Shown: positions 8,787 to 15,923 of the stretch, in pieces
How the letters are laid out: each line of letters opens with the position of its first letter
How positions within the stretch are numbered: position 1 is the first letter of the stretch
From: Ignisphaera sp.
Lineage (GTDB): Archaea; Thermoproteota; Thermoprotei_A; Sulfolobales; Ignisphaeraceae
Assembly (NCBI GenBank): GCA_025058535.1
Contig: JANXEL010000059.1
Span: 1 to 37,175 of the forward strand
Direction of reading: 5' to 3'
Length of the DNA stretch: 37,175 nt
Position numbers and translations under genes: made by a program
The notes under the pieces: generated by a model
Told to the model about the DNA's origin: nothing
Seen by the model: only the letters and a program-made list of their open reading frames with translations
The model's database searches: none

Positions 8787-10145
8787 CTAGTACGCATCTA
8801 GAAACATCTTTCTCTCCCAGTCAGTAACCCTGTAGTAGTATTGATCCCACTGGAACTTCTTTAGTTTTACATACTCAGAAACAAGGGTATCGCCCCAGAC
8901 CTCCCTCATTAGAGTGCTTCGATCGAGCTCCCTAATAGCATCTAGAAGGGTTTCCGGATATCTGTACCAGTTCTTTTCCTCTCTATTTCTTTCTAGATAG
9001 CTCGATGGATTGTCGAGACACGGCTCCCCTGGATCTATCTTCTTCATAATCCCATCAACGCCGGCGGCTATAATGCTTCCAATAGCTAAGTAGGGATTGG
9101 CAGTTGCATCAACAAATTTCATCTCCAGTCTTGTGGATTGAGCCTCCCTACCCCTTGCAGGCCTTGCTATTCTTATTGCAGCCTCCCTATTCTCAGGGCC
9201 ATAGCACGCAAATGCTGATGCCCATGAATTTGGTCGAAGCCTCTTGTAGGAATTCACAGATGATGCAGTAAATGCTATAATCTCCTTAAGGTGTTTTAGA
9301 ACACCTCCTATGAAGTGGTAAGCCTCGCTGCTTAAGAGGTAAACATCATCTTCATCGTAGAATAGATTAACATCATCTCCCCACATACTGATGTGGATAT
9401 GCAGCCCACTACCGGGCAGATCCTCTGATGGTTTAGGCATGAAGGAGGCATAGAGACCATGCTTTCCTAGGACCCCCCTCATGGTCTCCCTAAAGTATAT
9501 AAAGTTATCTGCAGCTCGAATTGGTGTCTCAGGCTTTAGAGACAGTTCATGTTGACCAGCTCCGTACTCCGGATAGTAGTGATCTACATATATACCCTGG
9601 TGCTCAAGTGCGTGCACAACCTCACTTATTATGGGGTGCACAGTGTTCATACCCTCTGTAGAGAAACAGCGGTGCTTTTCATAGAGCTCCACTTCCCCAC
9701 TAGAGCTCTTCCTAAGTATGTAGAACTCCGGTTCGAGGCCTATCCTAAATTTGTACCTTAAATTATCCAAGTATCCCCTTAGTCTTGGTCTAGGGTCAAC
9801 CTCGTGAGGCCTGTCTCCTACATACTGCTCTACTATCATAGCCGCTGTGCTCTCCACATATGGAAGTATTCTGAATGTCGAGATATCAGGGATTAGTGAT
9901 ACCTCTCCCCGTGGTCCATACATAGTTCCAGCTACAACTAGATCTAGTACACTAAACCCTGACTGCATAATTACAGCTAGTGTGAGCCCTCCCCTAAGAT
10001 CTGCCTCTATATTTTCAGCCATCGAGACTCTTCCTCTAATAACATTGTCCAGATCTATGTAGAGGTATCTTATGAACTTGGTGTTCCTCTCACGAATGGT
10101 TTTTACAATTAGTTCAGGTGTTATTTCGCCAGGGTTCAGATTCAT
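8787..10145 (-). CDS. Glutamine-synthetase-like gamma-glutamyl ligase
   Basis: 452 residues with the GS beta-grasp and catalytic domains. Seen: GLEPEFYIL (Glu138 and Glu140), YGAGQHELSLKPE (Glu200), GSGLHIHIS (His249), RPNSWA and RLEMKFVDATANPYLAIG. These cover metal, ammonia and ATP sites of class I GS. The Arg of the usual RxExR motif is Lys here (LEMK), and the N-terminal segment differs from classical GlnA, so this is probably a GS-like ligase joining glutamate to an amine rather than the housekeeping enzyme. It lies between an amino-acid/amine permease gene (21 bases upstream) and the FluG-type amidohydrolase gene (16 bases downstream), an arrangement that suggests one operon for uptake, gamma-glutamylation and hydrolysis. 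Confidence 0.85.
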   Translation of the reverse strand: MNLNPGEITPELIVKTIRERNTKFIRYLYIDLDNVIRGRVSMAENIEADLRGGLTLAVIMQSGFSVLDLVVAGTMYGPRGEVSLIPDISTFRILPYVESTAAMIVEQYVGDRPHEVDPRPRLRGYLDNLRYKFRIGLEPEFYILRKSSSGEVELYEKHRCFSTEGMNTVHPIISEVVHALEHQGIYVDHYYPEYGAGQHELSLKPETPIRAADNFIYFRETMRGVLGKHGLYASFMPKPSEDLPGSGLHIHISMWGDDVNLFYDEDDVYLLSSEAYHFIGGVLKHLKEIIAFTASSVNSYKRLRPNSWASAFACYGPENREAAIRIARPARGREAQSTRLEMKFVDATANPYLAIGSIIAAGVDGIMKKIDPGEPCLDNPSSYLERNREEKNWYRYPETLLDAIRELDRSTLMREVWGDTLVSEYVKLKKFQWDQYYYRVTDWERKMFLDAY

Positions 10146-10166
10146 AGAGTGGCACCAAAAATTTAT

Positions 10167-11555
10167 CTAGTATCTCTCATAGCTTTTTGGAACAATGAAT
10201 TTCGCCAGGACCCACAGTATCAACACCCATACAACACTGACTACCCAGGTAACAACTGCAGTATCAAGGCCATAGCTTGTTGCAAGGTCGTAGAACATTG
10301 CGAAGACCGTTATTGCTATACCTATAAAGCCTATGGCTGGTGTTATAGGCCACCCTGGCACTCTCCACGGTAGCTGTTTAACTGAATCTGGATAGGTTTT
10401 TCTAAATTTAAATGCTGCCAAGAGTGTCAGGAACCATGATATAATCCACGCCCATACGAGCTGGTACCCTAGGAGCATATAGCCTAGGGTATGCCCCACA
10501 AATGTCCCCAGCAGTATCAAGGTGATTGATATTATCAACACCAGCGCTATGTTGTATACAGGGGTTCCAAAGGTTGGATGTACATATCCAAACCACTTGG
10601 GAACCCTATACCCTCTTTTTGCCAGTCCATACAGATCTCTAGCGGGCTGGTACATTGTTCCCATGAGTAGACATGTAGAGGCGGCTAGCCATGCGGCGAA
10701 TGCTATTACCATGCCTCCTACTGAACCCCATAGTCTATAGGCAGAGCTTGCATATACAGCTTCATAGAATTTTACGACCTCCTCGTACGGCAGTGTTCCC
10801 ACCAAGCCTACTAGAGCCCATGTATACACAACTATGAAAGTTATTGAGGCCCAGAATAGCACCTTCGCTATATCGACTGGCTTTTTAGCTTCCTCACCAG
10901 CAAACAGCACTGTTGAAGCTCCCATAAATGCATACACAGCTGGAGGTATAGCAGCTATTATTCCCCCTAAACCATTTGGAAGGGGATTAGCAAAATTACT
11001 AGGGTCTATGTAGAATGTCGCTGATATTGCGTACCCAACCATTATTCCTATGAGGAGAGCTGTGAGCATAAATTGTGCACCAGCAGCGATTGCTACACCA
11101 ACCATATTCAGTACTGCGAACAGTACCACAAAGGCTAGTGCGAATACCGTGACCCACAGTGTTTGATCGCCCAACTCCACACCCGCATACGAGAGCATGC
11201 TATAGATGTAAGTGCCTAGAGCAAGGCTTGTTGAACCACCTGCGATAATCCAGCCAATGCTGAATGATGTAGACGCTATGAAACCCAGTCTAGAACCGTA
11301 GAAATGGGAAACCCAGGGCTCAGGACCACCTGCAGATGGTTTCCATATAACCAGCTCACCAAAAGATATCATCAGGAACATTTGTGTAATCCCTGCAATC
11401 AGGTAGCTTATAATTACAGCAGCTCCTGCTGACACCATAGCGTAGCCCGTGAACGTAAATATACCATCTCCCACAACAGCACCAACTGCAATGGTGTAAA
11501 GCCATGCAAATCCGAGCACCTTTTTGAGTTCAGCTACAGTTTCCCCACTACTCAT
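10167..11555 (-). CDS. APC-family amino acid or amine permease
   Basis: 462 residues from ATG 11555 (MSSGETVAELKKVLG). This start has GGTGG nine bases upstream; an earlier ATG at 11606 would add an unlikely Cys/Trp-rich leader. About 12 hydrophobic helices are visible. The first, AVGAVVGDGIFTFTG, carries the APC signature region (unwound TM1 with GxG). Later helices include SITLILLGTFVGHTLGYMLLG. The family imports amino acids or polyamines by proton or sodium coupling or exchange. It is the first gene of a likely three-gene minus-strand operon with a GS-like ligase and a FluG-type amidohydrolase, so it probably supplies their substrate. A TATA-like CTTAATAAAC lies near 11610. Confidence 0.88.
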   Translation of the reverse strand: MSSGETVAELKKVLGFAWLYTIAVGAVVGDGIFTFTGYAMVSAGAAVIISYLIAGITQMFLMISFGELVIWKPSAGGPEPWVSHFYGSRLGFIASTSFSIGWIIAGGSTSLALGTYIYSMLSYAGVELGDQTLWVTVFALAFVVLFAVLNMVGVAIAAGAQFMLTALLIGIMVGYAISATFYIDPSNFANPLPNGLGGIIAAIPPAVYAFMGASTVLFAGEEAKKPVDIAKVLFWASITFIVVYTWALVGLVGTLPYEEVVKFYEAVYASSAYRLWGSVGGMVIAFAAWLAASTCLLMGTMYQPARDLYGLAKRGYRVPKWFGYVHPTFGTPVYNIALVLIISITLILLGTFVGHTLGYMLLGYQLVWAWIISWFLTLLAAFKFRKTYPDSVKQLPWRVPGWPITPAIGFIGIAITVFAMFYDLATSYGLDTAVVTWVVSVVWVLILWVLAKFIVPKSYERY

Positions 11556-11619
11556 CTCCACCATCCACCACATGGTGTTGCATGGAGAGCACTTATGTTG
11601 GTACATGTTTATTAAGCTT

Positions 11620-12023
11620 TAGTACTACCTGTAATACTGTGCATGGTAACTGTTACAGATGCAACTGCTCTTAACTGAGCATCGTAGTTGGAACTGTGGA
11701 TAAGGACTGTTTAGCCTGAGATGGATGAGGGAATGCTGCGCCAGACTCTATCCACAGCTATAGAATCATTTGAGGCATTCAGCACTCTGGACTGACGGAC
11801 CTCTAAATAAGATTTGTTGGAACCTTCTGAGCCGATGACCACCCACTACTTTATCTGATGTATATCCGGTAGCTTGTAGAAGTTTGTACACATACGTCAT
11901 CTTAACAACGTTATCCAGCAGCGTGTAATGCTTTCTCCTCAATTTCGATGGGAGAGTGTTCTGTGATCTAAAGTTTTTTGCTTTCACTGTAGCAACTCTG
12001 CCTAGCACACTTGGTAGCCCGTC
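11620..12023. other. Intergenic stretch, no supported gene
   Basis: About 400 bases upstream of both the permease (minus strand) and the nuclease-like gene (plus strand). A minus-strand open frame (11766-12092) runs into the nuclease gene antisense and has no recognisable features. No RNA gene seen. Confidence 0.5.
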
Positions 12024-13307
12024 ATGTCCTGTGATGCTGCCTTCGAACTCTTTAATGAGGTTAGAGATCGTCTTGCTGCCTCCGGCGGCCATCTTGGAGT
12101 GGAAGACATTAGGCTTCTCGACGAAGCTAAGAGAAGACTCGTTCTATGCCTCGTTGGTGATGGTGTTGATAGAGCTGTTGAGTGGCTTGAGCAAGTTAGA
12201 AAGGTTCTAAGGTGTGTGGAGAGTAGATTTGGTGTGAGAGGCTTTACACTGCCAAAGGAGCTCACATCCTTTATGGCCAGCCCTATAGAGCATCTGAAAA
12301 AGAAGCTCTTCAACTATGTTGACGACTACTTGAATGTCAGGCTTGGGTATGAGAGTCTCTTTAGGAAGTCTCTATCAGCGCTGACAACCTCTCTAAGGAC
12401 AAATGCAAGAAGCTGCTACCAGCTGTGGGGCTTTACATCAATTCTTCTCCACTTGGGGGATATGGGTTATCATTTGGTCTACCCAGAGCACAAGTTCATA
12501 AACTTTGATAGAAGTGGTAAGCAGAGGCTGGGTGTTATACCACCCAATACAGTTCTAATGAATCTTGAGAGAGGCTTTCTAAGCTTCTTCTACGAGGCTC
12601 CGAGACCTCTAAGCTGGGAGGATACCTCTGATCTTCAGAGGGTGTGGAGCTTGTACACAGCTCTGAGACCCGACTTAATGATATACGGTGGAAAGGTGCT
12701 GGACGTAGTTGAGCTAGAGTCGACGCCACCGATAAAGAGACCGAACGTCGTGGTTGAGTTCAAGGAGGTTGAGGACTGGTATGCGAGGGTGAGAGATCTA
12801 AGGGGGTATTTCAGAAGACCTCTAACAGCTGAGGAGTGGAGATATAGGTGGTGGCAGAGATTGAGGGAGGAGCTCATTAAGATAGCAGACCTACAGCAAA
12901 TTGTGGATGCTGTAGAGGAGAAGATTGAGAGGGGTAGAGCTCCATCCCTGAGGGTGAGGGAGTACCAGCTTCTAACACTGTACAGAGCAACGTACAGACC
13001 GGATAGAATGATACTCATATCAAGGACAAAGACACCGAGAGAGGTCAGAGTACATCTGGAGAGCAGCGGAATTGAGGTTTACGATGATATGGGCTTCAGC
13101 ATCGAGAGGCTTAAGCAGATTGCGGAGGAAGTTGGTAGCTTTGCCAGCTATGGAGAGGAGGATATTATAACAATAGAGATTCCAAAAACACTTGCACAGC
13201 TTCTAAGCAGAGCATCGAAAACACTGAACCTGGACTACATAGAGATGCTGAACACTGCAGTAAGGCTGCTTCTGAACAATCTTGATAAGAAAGATATTTC
13301 TACCTAG
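12024..13307 (+). CDS. PD-(D/E)XK nuclease-like protein, function unknown
   Basis: 427 residues. After an acidic helical N-terminus (about 1-120) comes CYQLWGFTSILLHLGDMGY at 131-149, resembling the YxLW helix that precedes the catalytic core in some PD-(D/E)XK families. Then RPDLMI at 215-220 (Asp217) and VVEFKE at 243-248 (Glu245, Lys247) give the D...ExK pattern. The C-terminus (TLAQLLSRASKTLNLDYIEM) is helical and could be a small DNA-binding or dimer domain. I infer a metal-dependent nuclease, possibly in repair or defence; no partner gene is adjacent. The ATG is the first possible start, as an in-frame TAG lies at 12015. It has no strong ribosome-binding site. Confidence 0.7.
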   Translation: MSCDAAFELFNEVRDRLAASGGHLGVEDIRLLDEAKRRLVLCLVGDGVDRAVEWLEQVRKVLRCVESRFGVRGFTLPKELTSFMASPIEHLKKKLFNYVDDYLNVRLGYESLFRKSLSALTTSLRTNARSCYQLWGFTSILLHLGDMGYHLVYPEHKFINFDRSGKQRLGVIPPNTVLMNLERGFLSFFYEAPRPLSWEDTSDLQRVWSLYTALRPDLMIYGGKVLDVVELESTPPIKRPNVVVEFKEVEDWYARVRDLRGYFRRPLTAEEWRYRWWQRLREELIKIADLQQIVDAVEEKIERGRAPSLRVREYQLLTLYRATYRPDRMILISRTKTPREVRVHLESSGIEVYDDMGFSIERLKQIAEEVGSFASYGEEDIITIEIPKTLAQLLSRASKTLNLDYIEMLNTAVRLLLNNLDKKDIST

Positions 13308-13694
13308 CCACAGCCTACCTTCACCACCAACATTATCCAACTGTACATCCCACCAGCACCAGTGCTGAATGTAGGCTAAGAATTGCTGTGGCAGCGGAAA
13401 TTTATTCTCTATTTAGTGATCAAGAAGCACATGAGCTGTCAACAGGGTTGTAGAGAGCTAACGACTCTAACAGTATCTGGTGGTAGTATCTACCTCACTA
13501 AAGCCTTTGATGTGAGTACCTTATGCACCCAATGAGCCTTCCAATACGGGTAAAAATCTACTCTAGATCAGGACTAACCTAGGTGCAGCAGTGCTTGATG
13601 AAAATATTTTAAAAAGAAAAATAATGTGCACAATCTAAATTTTCAAGCTGGGGGCAGACCATGATGCACAGTAAACGAGCTGAGCTAGCGTACT
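13308..13694. other. Intergenic stretch, no supported gene
   Basis: Non-coding by my reading. It includes an AT-rich run near 13600-13635. No RNA gene or repeat array is evident. Confidence 0.5.
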
Positions 13695-13838
13695 CTATAT
13701 CCTCAAGCTGGTGGTGCACTCCCATTCACTAAATCCTCCTCTTATTTCGGAGAACAAGTATTCACATACAATAACCAGTCCACCCCCAACAGTGGCAATC
13801 ACAACTGCACTACTCCATGGCTTGAAGCTGGCCGTCAA
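13695..13838 (-). CDS. Possible small single-pass membrane protein
   Basis: A 47-codon frame from TTG 13838 to TAG at 13695, within a long gap. The translation has a basic/aromatic start (TASFKPWSS), a clear hydrophobic helix (AVVIATVGGGLVIVCEYLF) and an acidic tail (SEIRGGFSEWE). This is the layout of a small membrane protein. A TATA-like TCTAAAATC lies near 13885 on the minus strand. There is no strong ribosome-binding site and no family is recognised. It could be a remnant of a longer gene or chance. Confidence 0.3.
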   Translation of the reverse strand: MTASFKPWSSAVVIATVGGGLVIVCEYLFSEIRGGFSEWECTTSLRI

Positions 13839-13981
13839 AAACGATTTCTAGATACTACACAGCTTTTCCACATCTACGGATTTTAGAGAACTGAATCATT
13901 AGGAGCTACAGGTGTTGGGAAGCAGCAGGGTTGTAAAGCAGATAAGACGGGTAAGGAAAGAGGTCGCTCTGGTAGTGGAAG

Positions 13982-14782
13982 ATGAGTGTGAGAACCATTT
14001 TCATAACAATTGCAATCCTTGCTACAGGACTTCTAGCAGGCTACAGCATAGGTTCTTCAAAACCTTCTGCAACCACCACAGTGATTCACACGCTGCCACG
14101 GACTATAACGGTGACCCACATATCCACAGCCACAGTCACACACACAGCTGTAGCTCCACCTACAACAGTTACAAGAATTAGCACCACAGCAACAACTACA
14201 ACTAGGACAGTTACAGAGACAAGGACAGCAACTGAACGTGTGGTGGTATCAACAGCAACACGGGAGTACACAGTTACAAGAACAGCTATTGTTAGAGAAA
14301 CTGTTGCTGCTGATAATGCAACCATTGATGTTCTTGTTGATGAAGAGTATTTTTCTAAGCTTTTCAACCTGATTCTCAATGCAAGTAGAAGTATACGTGT
14401 GGCAATGTATGTTGTTAAGTATGATTCACATGAATTTGATGATCCTGTGAACATCCTGCTGTACGCGATTATAGAGGCTAGAAACAGAGGTGTGGATGTG
14501 AAAATTGTTGTTGATGATGCTACACAGAGGAGCTATCCAGAGACAATAGAGCTTCTGAAAATTCATGGAGTTCCAGTGAGGCTTGATGAGAGTGGATCCA
14601 CAACAATGCATGCAAAGATGATCATAATCGATGGCCTCTACGTGTTTGTGGGAAGCCACAACTGGACAGAGAGTGGACTAAGCTATAATAGAGAGGTATC
14701 AGTACTCATAAAATCCACAGCCACAGCACAGCAGCTTGAAGAGTACTTCAACATAGTGTGGAGTCGTGGAAGAGCACTATAA
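13982..14782 (+). CDS. Exported phospholipase-D-superfamily protein with one HKD motif
   Basis: 266 residues. A signal anchor at about 5-24 (IFITIAILATGLLAGYSIG) is followed by a Thr/Val-rich low-complexity stalk (28-108) and a single PLD domain. The catalytic HKD motif is MHAKMIIIDG with His210, Lys212 and Asp217, followed by GSHNWTESG, the usual SxxN continuation. One-motif PLD proteins such as the bacterial endonuclease Nuc work as dimers that share the active site. The sequence suggests a nuclease or phosphodiesterase held outside the cell on a flexible stalk. ATG 13982 is preceded by GTGGAAG. Neighbours are not functionally related. Confidence 0.8.
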   Translation: MSVRTIFITIAILATGLLAGYSIGSSKPSATTTVIHTLPRTITVTHISTATVTHTAVAPPTTVTRISTTATTTTRTVTETRTATERVVVSTATREYTVTRTAIVRETVAADNATIDVLVDEEYFSKLFNLILNASRSIRVAMYVVKYDSHEFDDPVNILLYAIIEARNRGVDVKIVVDDATQRSYPETIELLKIHGVPVRLDESGSTTMHAKMIIIDGLYVFVGSHNWTESGLSYNREVSVLIKSTATAQQLEEYFNIVWSRGRAL

Positions 14783-14830
14783 TCGATTAAAGCTTCTACC
14801 ACATTACAATGTGTGCACCATAGCAGTAGT

Positions 14831-14867
14831 GGAACTGCCCTCCAAGGGAGGCTGGTTCAAAGGTTCC
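14831..14867 (+). other. Nested hairpin downstream of the PLD-like gene
   Basis: GGAAC at 14831-14835 pairs with GTTCC at 14863-14867, enclosing CCTCC (14839-14843) paired with GGAGG (14847-14851). It lies about 50 bases after the stop codon and could be a transcript 3' structure. There is no U-tract behind it. Confidence 0.3.
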
Positions 14868-14927
14868 CCGAGCTCTCTGACCCATTTAGGGAGGTGCGAT
14901 CAACCTTATGAACATAAATTCAACTTG

Positions 14928-14937
14928 TTTATATAAA
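14928..14937 (+). promoter_or_regulatory. TATA box TTTATATAAA
   Basis: A near-ideal archaeal TATA element. Transcription would start near 14958, 15 bases before the ATG at 14973, which supports that small gene being real. Confidence 0.65.
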
Positions 14938-14972
14938 CTTATATTCTTGTTACTCACCCGCTAAATTGGGAG

Positions 14973-15320
14973 ATGGGTATACTTAATATGGGTATATCTA
15001 CTCGATGCATTGCTATTGATAGCAGTAATACAAACGACATTGTTAATGCCTTGAATCTACTCTGTAGAGAGACGAAGTATTTCTGCTTTAAACCCAGAGA
15101 TTACGCTGAGGCTCTGATCTCACTTTCATGGGCAGAGACAATCCAGTTCACAGACGTCGAATGCATCAAGGACACCAGCTGTGCTCTAAATGTACTGAGG
15201 AGCTTTGCAGAGGTTCTAACCCTAGCTCTAGACCAGAAATATACTTTTACAATAGATATAAGAGCCGTTAGGAGTACCCTGGATGAGATTCTTAAGAGTA
15301 ATCTAAAACATTTTTATTAG
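14973..15320 (+). CDS. Small cytosolic protein of unknown function
   Basis: 115 residues with ordinary globular composition, five cysteines, no signal peptide and no membrane helix. I do not recognise the family. Support comes from a strong TATA box at 14928 at the right distance and an inverted repeat directly after the stop codon. The GGGAG before ATG 14973 is too close to serve it well; ATG 14988 is an alternative start. The gene stands alone among non-coding stretches. Confidence 0.55.
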   Translation: MGILNMGISTRCIAIDSSNTNDIVNALNLLCRETKYFCFKPRDYAEALISLSWAETIQFTDVECIKDTSCALNVLRSFAEVLTLALDQKYTFTIDIRAVRSTLDEILKSNLKHFY

Positions 15321-15369
15321 ATTAGATGTGAAGAACTACTACCACCTTACTTCTCTTAACGCATCTAAT
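15321..15369 (+). terminator. Inverted repeat directly after the small gene
   Basis: ATTAGATG at 15321-15328 pairs exactly with CATCTAAT at 15362-15369, with an inner GAAG (15330-15333) / CTTC (15350-15353). It begins at the base after the stop codon. Archaeal termination does not need hairpins, so a 3' RNA structure is an equal possibility. Confidence 0.4.
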
Positions 15370-15746
15370 GAAAGCACCAAGCTTCTGGAATCCTTCAAGA
15401 TAGCCTAGATATTCTAAGCGATGGGGTGAAACTTCGTGCTCAGCTACACCAGTCATCTGTAGAGTGCTGCCTTCAGCTGCAATTAAAACTACAGCATATG
15501 TTATGTACAGTTACGGTCGGTGTTAGCACACACTGTAGCATGGTTTGATAGCCGGGAAAAACTATGCCGGCAATTTCTGCTCCATTGACTAGGGTGTTTG
15601 ATGCGCTAACCTCTTTCTACAGTTTATTTATGTACCTACCTAAACAATCTAGAGATTGTGTGGATATGGGGAATACCGTTGATGGTGCTGCAGCCCTAGG
15701 CTTTCTAACAGATTCACCTCAACCTGTATTCGAAAGCCGTCCTTAG
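15370..15746. other. Intergenic stretch, no supported gene
   Basis: No credible gene. A 60-codon plus-strand frame at 15564-15746 has no supporting signal. Confidence 0.45.
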
Positions 15747-15905
15747 ATCTTCGTAGAATTGTTGAAGGTTGAATGCAGTGTTGAGAGGTCCCTTGAGTGG
15801 AGTCTTTGGGAGTGGAGAGCTCTACGCTCTTTTGTGAGTTAGTTTGGAAAGCTTATCAAGAATGATGCTGGTGTGGTAATGGAGAGAGGTGTAGCTTTGA
15901 TTTAG
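15747..15905 (+). pseudogene. Possible gene remnant with internal stop
   Basis: The plus-strand frame translates as VELLKVECSVERSLEW, then WEWRALRSFVS, a TAG at 15840, then FGKLIKNDAGVVMERGVALI and a TAG at 15903. The composition is protein-like but there is no start codon and an in-frame stop interrupts it. It may be the decayed end of a lost gene. It could also be chance. Confidence 0.2.
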
Positions 15906-15923
15906 ACTGAAGTGCGTGGTCCT

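Noticed and set aside
11766-12092. 108-codon minus-strand frame
   Set aside because: Its 5' end is antisense to the nuclease-like gene, it has no ribosome-binding site and no family features.
14828-14870. Possible tRNA because of GGTTCAAA
   Set aside because: No acceptor stem, anticodon arm or correct T-stem; only a nested hairpin can be supported.
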